A stretch of DNA of 63,737 nucleotides. It comes from Gammaproteobacteria bacterium (GTDB taxonomy: Bacteria; Pseudomonadota; Gammaproteobacteria; Pseudomonadales; Cellvibrionaceae). The DNA lies in assembly GCA_021151835.1 (NCBI GenBank), contig JAGKWO010000029.1:1-63737 (forward strand). Direction: 5' to 3'. The notes below the pieces were generated by a model that saw only the letters and a list, made by a program, of their open reading frames with translations, was not told the DNA's origin and did not search any database. The number at the start of each line of letters is the position of its first letter. Position 1 is the stretch's first letter. Made by a program: the position numbers and the translations under genes. Shown here piece by piece: positions 53,945-63,145 of the stretch.

Positions 53945-54262
53945 TTAAAACGAATCCAGTTTTTCAGCGGGATCAAAATGGTGCAATAGCACGCAGTCGT
54001 CATCGCTTTCGCCTTCACAAATGACTACGGAATAGGGGGCGAGCTTGGGCGCGTAGGCTGCATCGGCAAATAATAATGGCTGAAGTTCCTGCCAGAGTTG
54101 CGCCGGGAATTCGGTAAAGAAATTGAAGCTTAAAAATAATTTGCCTTTTTCTTCAATCGCATCCACTTCCGGAGAGCGTACCGGGCGTACCCGACGTAAA
54201 AACTCGTCCCGGTCAAACTCGCGGGCGAATTTGGGCTGGATCTGAAAACTGATGCAATACAT
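53945..54262 (-). CDS. uncharacterised small protein
   Basis: The short protein of unknown function has 106 residues when started at ATG 54260-54262 (GGTGAG about 7 nt upstream). An in-frame longer start at 54367 adds a low-quality N-terminus and is less likely. The sequence MYCISFQIQPKFAREFDRD is acidic/aromatic with no signal, TM helix or motif that I recognise. It follows the RbgA gene convergently with setA. I see no paralogue in the window. Confidence 0.55.
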   Translation of the reverse strand: MYCISFQIQPKFAREFDRDEFLRRVRPVRSPEVDAIEEKGKLFLSFNFFTEFPAQLWQELQPLLFADAAYAPKLAPYSVVICEGESDDDCVLLHHFDPAEKLDSF

Positions 54263-54452
54263 GGCAAATCTCACCGGTGTGCTGGAAATTGGCGAATTAT
54301 ACGCAACCTGCCGCAAAATCGTGGAATTAAATAACCGCAGCAGCGACTGCGAGCAGTTAAGAAGCATTAAACATCACTTTGACCGATATGGCCCGAAACC
54401 GGTTTCAGCTATGATGCGCGCCTGATCCCTTGCGGGGCTTTCCTGTCATCCA

Positions 54453-55673
54453 GTGGCGGTTATTATCGTGTCTTCTCCTTTGTTTCGGCCTTTGGCGCTG
54501 GGTATTTATGCGCTTTTCTTTACTGCGGGGCTAGTCGGCGCCCTGGTATTGCCAACGCTTAGTCTATTTTTGGCGAAGGAAATTGGTGTACGCCCGTTAT
54601 TGGTTGGCGGCGCCTTTGCCGGGGTGGCTTTGGCGGGTATTGTTTACAACCATTTCATCGGACATTGGTCCGACAGGTTGGCTGATCGTCGCCCGCTTAT
54701 TGCCGCGTTTTGCCTGTTGGGCAGTGTTTCCTGTTTGATATTTGCGTTTTCACGTAATTATTGGCTGGTAGCCTTTACCGCGATATTTTTGCTCAGCCTT
54801 TCCATGGTGTCGTTCGCGCAAATTATGGCCTACAGCCTGGATTATGCCGAAGCGGAAATCCCGGTCGAACGTATTCCGTTATTCAATGCGATTATGCGTG
54901 CGCAAATCGCCTTTGCCTGGGTGGCCGGTCCGCCCGCCGGATTTTTGCTCGCCGCTCATTTTGGTTTTGATGTGAGTTATGGAATAGCCGCTGCGCTCTA
55001 TATTTTGTTAGCCATTGCTACATTCCAATTGTTGCCGCGCTTGCCAGCGAAACAAAAGAAACTGGATGAAACGGGCGAACACATCGAGCTGGTTCCTTTG
55101 TCCGCTGCGATTAAGTTCTCGTTGATCATTTGCGCCCTGGGCTTTTCTCTACTTTGGGGAGCTAACAATGCTTACCTGATTAGCTTGCCGATTCACCTCA
55201 AAGATAATTTGCATCTGGATGCGCAATGGATGGGGTGGGTGATGGGAACTACCGCCGCGTTGGAAGTGCCATTTATGTTATTGGCGGGTCATTATGCCAG
55301 CCGCTTTCGCTTGATCACCTTGATTCGCTGCGCCGGTATTGCTGCATTGGTTTTGTATGTCGGTGTTTACTTTGCCAACCAGCTCTGGCACTTGTTTGCG
55401 CTGCAGATTTGCAATGCGATTTTTATCGGTGTGCTCGCTGGTCTGGGGGTTTCGGTTATCCAGGATTTAATGCCAGGGCGTTCCGGTGCCGCATCCGGGC
55501 TCTATACCAACACCACGCATATCGGTAATTTACTCAGCAGTTTGATGGTGGGTGTTGTTGCCGATTATTTTGGTTATCACCAGGTTTTCCTGGCCAATAT
55601 AGTGCTGGTTGTCATCGCTATTTGGGCATTTGGCAAAGTAAGAACATCGCGGGAGATTGCGGCGGCACATTAG
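54453..55673 (+). CDS. MFS sugar efflux transporter, SetA/SetB type
   Basis: The 406-residue major facilitator has 12 TM helices. The first loop has LADRRPLI, and the pattern and length resemble the SET family of sugar efflux transporters. The substrate cannot be told. The start is uncertain: GTG at 54453 and GTG at 54468 are both possible, with weak Shine-Dalgarno. Convergent with the unknown gene at 55715. Confidence 0.85.
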   Translation: MAVIIVSSPLFRPLALGIYALFFTAGLVGALVLPTLSLFLAKEIGVRPLLVGGAFAGVALAGIVYNHFIGHWSDRLADRRPLIAAFCLLGSVSCLIFAFSRNYWLVAFTAIFLLSLSMVSFAQIMAYSLDYAEAEIPVERIPLFNAIMRAQIAFAWVAGPPAGFLLAAHFGFDVSYGIAAALYILLAIATFQLLPRLPAKQKKLDETGEHIELVPLSAAIKFSLIICALGFSLLWGANNAYLISLPIHLKDNLHLDAQWMGWVMGTTAALEVPFMLLAGHYASRFRLITLIRCAGIAALVLYVGVYFANQLWHLFALQICNAIFIGVLAGLGVSVIQDLMPGRSGAASGLYTNTTHIGNLLSSLMVGVVADYFGYHQVFLANIVLVVIAIWAFGKVRTSREIAAAH

Positions 55674-55714
55674 TAAATTCCTGCTGGTAAAAAATTGCCG
55701 CGCTTTTCCCGGTG

Positions 55715-56308
55715 TTAATGTTCATCGTCGTTGAGCAGTTTTTCCAGATCATCAACACTCATCGCAAACAACCGGTGCCGCAATTCACTTTCGATTTGCG
55801 GCATCATGCTTTTAATCACTTCATCCACCAAATGCTGGCGCGGGCGATTAAGTTTTTGCGCAACATTTTTCGTGGCGCTAATAATTTTTTTTGCCGTTTC
55901 GTATTCAAATAAGGGCGGTGGATTGTTGCCGTGCAAGCGCTCGCGAATATGTTGGGGTAAAAATGGATTTTCGCCACTGGCTTTTGCTAATGGACGGGAG
56001 GTTTGTGTATGGCCAGTTTGAAGCGGATTGGTGGGTGGCTGATACGCCGGTGACACAAAACCTTGCCGTTTGTTATCTGTTTCCAGTGGCTGTGATGAAT
56101 CAAAGAGCGAACCCTGACCGGGCAACACCGATTCGTGAGTGGTATAGGGCGATGCCGGTTTTTGCGGAGCCTGGTTTGCGTGCGCAGGCTCATCAGCAAG
56201 GACTTCGGTGTCCTGCAAAATGGGGATATCGTCCTCTTCCAATAACAATCCTTTTATGGATTCTAGCTCCTGCAAAATTTCGGCTTTGGTTTTATTTGTA
56301 TTGGCCAT
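55715..56308 (-). CDS. hypothetical protein linked to holC/pepA
   Basis: The 197-residue protein has an N-terminal helix (MANTNKTKAEILQELESIKGLL), a long Pro/Gln/Ser-rich disordered middle (about 30-120) and a C-terminal helical part (about 130-197) ending in LEKLLNDDEH. The acidic helix at the end (VDDLEKLLNDD) suggests a protein-interaction motif. It is third in pepA-holC-unknown, an order I recall from pseudomonads, where this gene remains hypothetical. Function unknown. Confidence 0.75.
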   Translation of the reverse strand: MANTNKTKAEILQELESIKGLLLEEDDIPILQDTEVLADEPAHANQAPQKPASPYTTHESVLPGQGSLFDSSQPLETDNKRQGFVSPAYQPPTNPLQTGHTQTSRPLAKASGENPFLPQHIRERLHGNNPPPLFEYETAKKIISATKNVAQKLNRPRQHLVDEVIKSMMPQIESELRHRLFAMSVDDLEKLLNDDEH

Positions 56309-56364
56309 GGTATTTACAAGTATCCGGATTTTCGGGGTTATCTGGGTTCTATGATTTTTGGCAT

Positions 56365-56790
56365 TTACAGTTTTCTGGTCTCAATCGGGTAACCGCGGCT
56401 TTTGTAAAAGCTGTAGCGTTCACGGCTGGTAGCAAGCATTTGCTGTTCCTGAATAACGACTTCGCTAACTCGTTCAAAACGACTAAACCAGGCCGGAATT
56501 GTGTTGCTCAAGTTAAGCAGCAAACCCTGGTGATCACCAGCCTGGTCACCAAAGGTGATCTCAACCGGCGCAGGTTTATTGCCGTTGATCAACTGATGGG
56601 GGACAAAGCTTTCCGGTTTGAAGGTCCAGAGCAACTCATCCAACTGGCGCGCGTCTGCTTCCGAATCGACAGCAATCAATACACGCATTCCCATGCGCTG
56701 TACTTTTTCTGCCAGCTTACATGCAAACAACCAGCGGGCTTCGCTGGTTGCTTCGGGCAGTACATAAAAATCAACTTTGGTCACAATCAT
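56365..56790 (-). CDS. holC: DNA polymerase III subunit chi (HolC)
   Basis: The 141-residue chi subunit of the clamp loader binds psi and SSB. The start KVDFYVLPEATSEARWLFACKLAEKVQ and the DELLWTFKPESFVPHQL segment are family features. It overlaps the pepA 3' end by 4 nt (ATGA-type), so translation is coupled. The psi gene (holD) is not in the window. Confidence 0.93.
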   Translation of the reverse strand: MIVTKVDFYVLPEATSEARWLFACKLAEKVQRMGMRVLIAVDSEADARQLDELLWTFKPESFVPHQLINGNKPAPVEITFGDQAGDHQGLLLNLSNTIPAWFSRFERVSEVVIQEQQMLATSRERYSFYKSRGYPIETRKL

Positions 56791-58391
56791 GCCTGATTCA
56801 AAAGGTATTGCACCAGTAACGGCACCGGGCGACCAGTTGCACCTTTGGCTCCGCCTGAACGCCAGGCGGTGCCAGCGATATCAAGGTGCGCCCAGGCAAA
56901 CTTTTTGGCAAAGCGCGAAAGGAAGCATGCCGCTGTTACGCTGCCAGCTTCGCGACCACCAATGTTGGCGATATCGGCAAAATTGCTATCCAGTTGCTTT
57001 TGGTAGTCGTCCCACAACGGCAATTGCCAGGCGCGGTCTGCGCTCTCTTCACCAGCTTTCAAAAGCGATTTGGCCAGATCGTCATTGTTGCTGAACAATC
57101 CGGTCGCGTGATTTCCCAACGCGATTACGCAAGCACCGGTCAGGGTGGCGATGTCTACCACGGCTTTGGGTTTAAAGCGTTCGGTGTAGGTGAGCGCATC
57201 GCACAATACCAAACGGCCTTCGGCATCGGTATTCAGGATTTCAATCGTCAGGCCGGACATTGACGTCACTATGTCACCCGGTTTGGTTGCAGCGCCGCTC
57301 GGCATATTTTCGGTAGTGGCGATAACACCCACTACATTGAGGGGTAGCTGCAAATCAATGAGGGTGCGGAAACTGCCCAATACGCTGGCGGCACCGCACA
57401 TGTCGTATTTCATTTCGTCCATCGCCGGGCCAGGTTTCAGGCTGATACCGCCGGTATCGAAGGTAATACCTTTGCCAACCAGGGCAACGGGGGCATCTTT
57501 TTTATTGCCGCCTTTGTATTCAAGCACGATGAGTTTTGCTGGTTGTTCACTGCCCGCCGCTACCGAGAGGAAAGAGCCCATCCCCAGCTCTTTCATTTGC
57601 TTTTCCTCCAGCACGTTGACGCTGAGTTTTGCCTGGCCTTTGGCCAACAGTCTGGCTTGTTCCGCCAGGTAGGTCGGGGTACAGATATTTCCCGGCAAAT
57701 CGCCAAGGTTACGTGCAAGGTTAACGCCTTTGGCAATGGCCTGGCCCACAATCAGGCCTTTGGTTGCTTTGGCAACCTGATCTTTACTGGTGCCAATAGT
57801 GACCTTTTTCAGTTGCAAACTGACTTCAGCGGGTTTGCTTTTGAGCGAATCAGCGCGATATTCCAACTGGCCAAGTTGTTCGGCGACCTGACGCGCTTGC
57901 CAATCAATACCCTGATCAATCACGCTGACTTCACCCAGTGCCAGGGCAATATCGCTGCTGGGCGTGGGTTTTAGCGCTTCACTGATTTTTTGCACTGCAC
58001 GGCGGAAGTTTTCTACTGTCACACTGCCATCTTTCAGGCTGCCAAATCCCAATACCAATAAACGCTCGGCGGCGATTCCCTGCGGGTTTAATAAGAGTAC
58101 GGCTTGCCCCGCTTTCCCTTGAAAACCTTCACGCTTTAACAATGCCGCCAGTTGGTGGGCATCTGCCGCATCTATGCTACTTGCGCTCGGTGATAGTTTA
58201 AGACCGTCATAAGCCGCCACTACCAGTACATTGGTTGTGAGTTTTATAGGGTCGATGACCTTCGCAGAAAACTGGATGCTTGCAGGTTTGGTGGTAGCCG
58301 TATTTTTAGGTGAGGTTGATTTCTTGCTGGCGGTTTTTGCGTCAGGAGTTTTCCTGGCGGTTTTTTTTGCTGATGTGGAAGCTGAGGTCAT
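56787..58391 (-). CDS. pepA: leucyl aminopeptidase PepA with Lys-rich N-terminal extension
   Basis: The 534-residue two-metal M17 aminopeptidase also acts as an Xer site-specific recombination accessory DNA-binding protein in E. coli (503 residues). The metal-binding core has VGKGITFDTGGISLKPG, the bridging D/E in NTDAEGRLVLCDAL and the MKYDMCGA segment. An N-terminal extension of about 38 residues (Lys/Ala/Ser/Thr-rich, AlgP/histone-H1-like) precedes the normal start. It is the first gene of pepA-holC-unknown. Confidence 0.94.
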   Translation of the reverse strand: MTSASTSAKKTARKTPDAKTASKKSTSPKNTATTKPASIQFSAKVIDPIKLTTNVLVVAAYDGLKLSPSASSIDAADAHQLAALLKREGFQGKAGQAVLLLNPQGIAAERLLVLGFGSLKDGSVTVENFRRAVQKISEALKPTPSSDIALALGEVSVIDQGIDWQARQVAEQLGQLEYRADSLKSKPAEVSLQLKKVTIGTSKDQVAKATKGLIVGQAIAKGVNLARNLGDLPGNICTPTYLAEQARLLAKGQAKLSVNVLEEKQMKELGMGSFLSVAAGSEQPAKLIVLEYKGGNKKDAPVALVGKGITFDTGGISLKPGPAMDEMKYDMCGAASVLGSFRTLIDLQLPLNVVGVIATTENMPSGAATKPGDIVTSMSGLTIEILNTDAEGRLVLCDALTYTERFKPKAVVDIATLTGACVIALGNHATGLFSNNDDLAKSLLKAGEESADRAWQLPLWDDYQKQLDSNFADIANIGGREAGSVTAACFLSRFAKKFAWAHLDIAGTAWRSGGAKGATGRPVPLLVQYLLNQA

Positions 58392-58668
58392 AAAAAGTCC
58401 CTGGTTTAGGCAAAGGATAATTCGCTCAAGACAAATCGGGCGTTGTGCGTGATAATGCCATAATTTTTAGCGGCTATGGCGGCGAATTCCGTTAAAAAGT
58501 GGAACCCTGTCGCTGAATGCAAGTCATTAATGCCATTGTAGTTGATGATTCTGTTGATATTGCGCTTCACGTACAAACGCTGCTCATATCTTGCACAACT
58601 TTTGAGCGGTCGATATCAATAGATTTATTTAAATAGCAATTTACGTATCAACTCGCAGGAATATCACG

Positions 58669-59769
58669 TTGATTATTTTTCGTTATCTTTCACGGGATTT
58701 ATTGCTCACCAGTTTGGCAGTGAGCACGATTCTGCTGATTATTTTTCTTACCGGTAATTTCAGCCGTTTTCTCAATGACGCCGCAGAGGGAAAGTTAGCG
58801 GTTGATGTCTTGTCCAAAGTAATAGCCTACCGCATACCTTATTTGCTGGAATTAATTCTTCCGTTGGGATTTTATCTGGCGATTTTATTGGCTTACGGGC
58901 GAATGTATATCGAAAGTGAAATGGTTGTGTTGTCAGCCTGTGGTATGAGCCATTGGCAATTACTGCGCATCACTTTGGTGCCCGCAGCTGTAATCGCCGC
59001 CACTGTTGCTGTATTCAGTTTTTGGTTGAGCCCGGCGGGTGCGTTAATGACCGAGCAAACATTGGCGGAGCAACGCAATCGCAGTGAATTCGAAAGTTTG
59101 CAAGAGGGGCGTTTCCAGGCGATAGGCCAGGGCAAGGTGATGACCTATGTGGAAAATGTCAGCAATGATAACCAACGCCTTGAGCAGGTTTTTGTTGCGC
59201 AACGGGATTCAGACACAACATCGTCTGTGGTGGTTGCCAACACCGGTGAGCAGGCATTTATCGGGGATTACGGTCAACGCTATCTGGTATTGCATCAAGG
59301 TTATCGTTATGAAGGGCGCCCCGGAACTCGCGAATTTAAAGTTACACAATTTAATGAATGGGGGCGATACCTCCCGCCAACTACCAGTGTGGCGGAATTT
59401 GAACGCGAAGCTGATGCCAAAACCACGGCACAATTGTTGGGGGCGACAGACCCTGATAGCCAGGCTACTTTGCAGTGGCGCATTTCCATGCCGCTAATGG
59501 TTTTTATCGCTACATTGATGGCCGTACCGCTTAGCAAAACCAATCCGCGGCAAGGGCGTTATTTGAAAATGTTGCCTGCGATTTTGATTTATGTGTTTTA
59601 CCTTGCATTTTTAATTAATGCGCGCGGAGCTGTTGCGGAAGGGGATTTGTCCCCGCGCCTGGGACTATGGGTGGTGCACATACCATTTTTGATAATTTCG
59701 TTATTGATGCTGAATTGGCAAGCCTTGATGCAAGTGCGAAACAAGCCTGCGAAGCTCGCACATAGTTAA
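58669..59769 (+). CDS. lptF: LPS export permease LptF
   Basis: The 366-residue inner-membrane subunit of the LptB2FG ABC extractor moves lipopolysaccharide to LptC/A. It has six TM helices: three N-terminal (about 10-30, 50-75, 95-120) and three C-terminal (about 275-355) around a beta-jellyroll periplasmic domain. The start MIIFRYLSRDLLLTSL matches LptF. The TTG start at 58669 has AGGA 8 nt upstream. It precedes lptG by 28 bp. Divergent from pepA, the usual arrangement. Confidence 0.95.
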   Translation: MIIFRYLSRDLLLTSLAVSTILLIIFLTGNFSRFLNDAAEGKLAVDVLSKVIAYRIPYLLELILPLGFYLAILLAYGRMYIESEMVVLSACGMSHWQLLRITLVPAAVIAATVAVFSFWLSPAGALMTEQTLAEQRNRSEFESLQEGRFQAIGQGKVMTYVENVSNDNQRLEQVFVAQRDSDTTSSVVVANTGEQAFIGDYGQRYLVLHQGYRYEGRPGTREFKVTQFNEWGRYLPPTTSVAEFEREADAKTTAQLLGATDPDSQATLQWRISMPLMVFIATLMAVPLSKTNPRQGRYLKMLPAILIYVFYLAFLINARGAVAEGDLSPRLGLWVVHIPFLIISLLMLNWQALMQVRNKPAKLAHS

Positions 59770-59797
59770 TTTTGCATACAGTTTATAAAGGTGGTTT

Positions 59798-60856
59798 GTG
59801 AATAAAATAACCCGTTATGTGTCGCGCACTGTCTTTACTGCCATTGCTCTGACGTTATTGGTATTTCTGGCGCTGGATTTTATCTTTGGTTTGATCAGCC
59901 AATTAGAAAGTGTGACTGAAAATTACACGGCGTTTGAAGCATTTAAATATATGCTTTTTACCATGCCGCGCCGGTTGTACGACTACATTCCTTACGCGTG
60001 TTTGATTGGTTGCCTTGCCGGGCTTGGGTTACTGGCCAGTAGTAGTGAGCTGGTGATAATCCGTGCGGCCGGGGTGTCGGTAAAACGTATTGCCTGGATG
60101 ACCTTACGCCCGGCGTTGGTATTTATTTTTGTCGCCTTGATGATAGGTGAATTTGTTGCGCCTTATTCCGAGCAAATGGCGGATAACCGTCGCCATTTCC
60201 TGCGTTATAACGGTGAGCAAAAAGCGCCGCAAAATATGTGGAATCGTGAAGGCAACGAGTTTATGTACGTAAACGCGGTATTGCCCAATGGCGTTGTGTA
60301 CGGTTTAACGCGTTATCGTTTTAATGATCAGCATCAGCTGGAATCCGCAAGCTTTACCCGGCAGGCGACGTATCATGATAATTATTGGCAGGAAGAAGAT
60401 GTTTCGATCACTTATCTTGGTGAAAATGCCGTTCGCACCGAGGTTATTCCTGCGCGCCGCTGGGAAACAAATTTAACACCTAATTTATTTAATATCCTGG
60501 TGGTTGCCCCGGAAGATATTTCATTGCGCAATTTGCACTATTACACCAACTACCTGGAAAAACAAAATTTAACAGCCGGCAACTATACACTGGCATTTTG
60601 GCAGAAGATCTTGCAGCCGCTGGCGACTGCGTCGCTGGTGTTGGTGGCCATCTCATTTATTTTTGGTCCCTTGCGCAGTGTGACCATGGGGCAACGGATT
60701 TTTACCGGTGTAGTTTTTGGGATAGTGTTTGTGTTAGTGCAAAGGCTACTGGGAGCAACCAGCCTCGTCTTTGGTTTCCCTCCGTCTATTGCGGTGATGA
60801 TTCCAATCGCTTTGTGTATGACCGTGGGAATTTATTTGTTGAACCGGGCGCGCTAG
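59798..60856 (+). CDS. lptG: LPS export permease LptG
   Basis: The 352-residue partner of LptF has the same topology (three TM, periplasmic jellyroll about 130-265, three TM). The GTG start at 59798 has AAAGGTGG just upstream. The start MNKITRYVSRTVFTAIALTLL is typical. The LptB ATPase is not in the window. A weak hairpin (GGGCGC/GCGCCC, 60846-60867) lies at the stop. Confidence 0.95.
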   Translation: MNKITRYVSRTVFTAIALTLLVFLALDFIFGLISQLESVTENYTAFEAFKYMLFTMPRRLYDYIPYACLIGCLAGLGLLASSSELVIIRAAGVSVKRIAWMTLRPALVFIFVALMIGEFVAPYSEQMADNRRHFLRYNGEQKAPQNMWNREGNEFMYVNAVLPNGVVYGLTRYRFNDQHQLESASFTRQATYHDNYWQEEDVSITYLGENAVRTEVIPARRWETNLTPNLFNILVVAPEDISLRNLHYYTNYLEKQNLTAGNYTLAFWQKILQPLATASLVLVAISFIFGPLRSVTMGQRIFTGVVFGIVFVLVQRLLGATSLVFGFPPSIAVMIPIALCMTVGIYLLNRAR

Positions 60857-60873
60857 CCAGTGCGCCCGCATAA

Positions 60874-61365
60874 TTATTTTTTATCTTTTGCTAATAATAA
60901 AATGCGTGTTTTGCTTAGCTTGTCATGCACGGTTTGCCGATCAGTATTCAGGTACATCAACCAGTAGCCAAGCCCAAACAGCAACATTGAAAAAGGTGCA
61001 CAACAGCAACGAATTACGCATTGGGAATAGCTTGGTAGTTGCAGGTTGCTGGCGTCGTACATTTTCATTCGCCAGGTTTTCATGCCCAACGTTTGTCCGG
61101 AATTTTTCCAGAAATAGCAGAAAAAAAATCCGAGCGTTAGTATCCAGCCGATAAAAACGATTACACCAAACGCACCCCAGGTGACCCTTTCGCCGGTCGC
61201 GGGAACGCCCTTGATTGCGATATTAATACCGGTTGCAATGGCGCCATACAGAATGCTCACAGCCATCAATAACAGGCTGTCATAAACCATAGCTGCAAAG
61301 CGACGCAATAAGCTGGGCGCAACGAATTCCTGAATGGCAGGTTCGGGGGTGGATTTTTTTTTCAT
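60874..61365 (-). CDS. RDD family membrane protein
   Basis: The 163-residue inner-membrane protein has an RDD domain: the conserved Arg-Asp motif appears as RRFAAMVYDSLLL, with three to four TM helices (about 35-60, 70-95, 130-150) and GQTLGMKTWRMKMYD. The function is not settled. It lies next to lptG in pseudomonads too, oriented convergently. It lies 9 bp downstream of the cyclase-FHA gene and is probably co-transcribed with it. Confidence 0.88.
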   Translation of the reverse strand: MKKKSTPEPAIQEFVAPSLLRRFAAMVYDSLLLMAVSILYGAIATGINIAIKGVPATGERVTWGAFGVIVFIGWILTLGFFFCYFWKNSGQTLGMKTWRMKMYDASNLQLPSYSQCVIRCCCAPFSMLLFGLGYWLMYLNTDRQTVHDKLSKTRILLLAKDKK

Positions 61366-61374
61366 AAGGGAAAA

Positions 61375-62340
61375 TTAAACTTTAAATCGAATAAGGCAAC
61401 TTGAGCCGGAATCTATTTTTTGGCCCAGTGCAATTTGGCCTTCACCTTGTAAGGGTAATTCTTCCCGGCGTAAATAAATTGGATGTTGTTCATCCAGATA
61501 CACGTAGGTGCCGTTGGTAGAGTGATCCACCAACACATATTTGCCGCGGCGGAACTCGATATGGCAGTGTTCGCGCGAGGCCAGCTCATGCTCAACCAGT
61601 AGGTGCGCTTTGCCCGGATCCCGGCCTATGTTGTAAGGAGTTTGTTCGGGGAGCAGCATAATATCGCGCCCGCCGGAATGGAGTGTTAACTGGAACTTGT
61701 CAACAAAACTGGCCACATCGTGGATGGGCATTACCATGGTTGCGCGATTGTCTTTATTTGAGTGTTCCCAATCCAGCCGGTAAATCAGGGTGTAGTCGGT
61801 TTCACCCTTGATATTAATGCGATCAAACATCTGGCAATCGTATTTCAGTATTCGCGCAAGAACATCGACCACTGATTGGGTGATTACAATCTGGTTTGCG
61901 CGTGCAATGTGGGCCACACAGGCCGCGTCATTAACGCGATCGCCAAAAACATCATTGTGGGTGACCAATACCTCGCCGTAAGCAATACCAATTCTAATGC
62001 CCAGATCTTTTAAGCGCGGTTCTTTTACACAGCGACGCTGGATTGCAATTGCCGCTTCACAAGCCTGATTTCCATCGGCAAAGCGCGCCATGATTTCATC
62101 GCCAATAGTCTTTACCACGGTACCTTCGTTAACGATGGTAATCGCCGTCATAAACTGCACGGCTTCATCAATAATTGCTTTGGCTTGCTCATTGCCAACC
62201 TGCTTATAAAGCCCGGAGCTGCCGGAAACATCAGCAAACATAATGGCTTGGCATTGGCTTTGTTGGTTCATGCGATATGGCTTGAATGGGATGGGGGATT
62301 GGGAAAGCGCGCTTATGATACGGGAAAAAGAAAGGTTCAT
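61375..62340 (-). CDS. adenylate/guanylate cyclase-homology plus FHA domain protein
   Basis: The 321-residue protein has a class III cyclase-homology domain (about 30-200) and a C-terminal FHA phosphothreonine-binding domain (about 220-320; GRDP, SREHCH, NGTYVYL). Metal-binding Asp residues occur in FADVSGS and GDEIMARF, the purine-selecting Lys lies in VKTIGDE, and an Asp lies in NDVFGDRVN. The transition-state Arg expected four residues after the conserved Asn (VNxASR) is replaced by Cys (VNDAACV). It may therefore be inactive or non-standard. ATG at 62340 has AGGAG upstream. An internal ATG at 62271 lacks one. No TM segment. Confidence 0.88.
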   Translation of the reverse strand: MNLSFSRIISALSQSPIPFKPYRMNQQSQCQAIMFADVSGSSGLYKQVGNEQAKAIIDEAVQFMTAITIVNEGTVVKTIGDEIMARFADGNQACEAAIAIQRRCVKEPRLKDLGIRIGIAYGEVLVTHNDVFGDRVNDAACVAHIARANQIVITQSVVDVLARILKYDCQMFDRINIKGETDYTLIYRLDWEHSNKDNRATMVMPIHDVASFVDKFQLTLHSGGRDIMLLPEQTPYNIGRDPGKAHLLVEHELASREHCHIEFRRGKYVLVDHSTNGTYVYLDEQHPIYLRREELPLQGEGQIALGQKIDSGSSCLIRFKV

Positions 62341-62738
62341 GAACTCCTATTTCTGCAAGCGCATTATCTGGCCCCTGCATATAGGGTGTTTTTGAATATA
62401 AAGAGGGTTCTATATTTACTCGAATGCGGGTGTTTTGCATCAATAAATAAATAGTGTTTCAGGCTCGCGATATGGCTGGTTTGGGCGAGATATCAAGACT
62501 GTGTCAGCGCTGTAAAATTCATCAAAGCAGTTCTATAGTTCACGTAACTGTTTGCAATGGTTTTGTAGTAACCAATGCTCCAGGAGCTGGCCAATCCTGC
62601 TTACGGCTTGCAGTATCCATAGTTAAAGGACAGGTAGATTTAAAAATGGGCAATGTTGAATCAGGTGGCATATTATATAAAAAGAGCTATTTTGAAATAC
62701 GCTCATAAAGGTCAATTTTCACAGGCATAAACATAAAA
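62341..62738. other. 398-bp intergenic region
   Basis: A GTG-initiated 84-codon frame lies at 62454-62708 on the plus strand, but it has no Shine-Dalgarno and no recognisable motif. I do not call it a gene. No other feature is apparent. Confidence 0.5.
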
Positions 62739-63092
62739 ATGAAAAAAACAACCATTTTGGCATTCTTTGTAACTTTTTTCTGGCTGGCAGGCGTGACTAC
62801 TCTAGTGTCTTTAAGGTGGTCTGGTTTTAATTCTTTATCTCCCAATGAGTGGGGTGATTTTTTGGCGACTTCGGTTGCATTTCCTTTGGCGCTGATCTGG
62901 CTAGTGGCTGGTTATTTGCAACGGAATAGGGAATTGAGAATAAATATTCGGGTTTTAAAAGAGCTGCAGCAGGAATTGGAGCGGCGGCTTAGGGCCAGTA
63001 ATGAAGGGATGATTCGGTCAGAAGCCTCCGCTACAGAAAGCGCATCAATAACACAAATAGCGAATGTGACGGTGCAAGAGCGGGCGATGTAA
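62739..63092 (+). CDS. small two-helix membrane protein
   Basis: The 117-residue protein has TM helices at about 5-27 and 42-62, then a basic, coiled-coil-like helix (about 65-90, RNRELRINIRVLKELQQELERRL) and a low-complexity Ser/Ala/Thr tail. I recognise no family. The ATG start is conventional, with a purine-rich upstream region. A 20-bp perfect hairpin terminator follows, supporting it as a transcribed gene. Confidence 0.6.
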   Translation: MKKTTILAFFVTFFWLAGVTTLVSLRWSGFNSLSPNEWGDFLATSVAFPLALIWLVAGYLQRNRELRINIRVLKELQQELERRLRASNEGMIRSEASATESASITQIANVTVQERAM

Positions 63093-63099
63093 TGCATTT

Positions 63100-63145
63100 C
63101 CAATAAATAAAAAGGCGGCTTTTTTGCCGCCTTTTTATTTATTGG
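63100..63145. terminator. 20-bp perfect hairpin terminator
   Basis: The arms 63100-63119 and 63126-63145 are exact inverse complements (CCAATAAATAAAAAGGCGGC and its complement) around a TTTTTT loop. The GC core (GGCGGC) and T-rich 3' arm make a strong bidirectional terminator. The full 20-bp perfection is unusual. Confidence 0.85.

Noticed and set aside
62454..62708. An 84-codon frame starting at GTG on the plus strand.
   Set aside because: No Shine-Dalgarno, no recognised motif and unremarkable composition. I judged it a chance frame.
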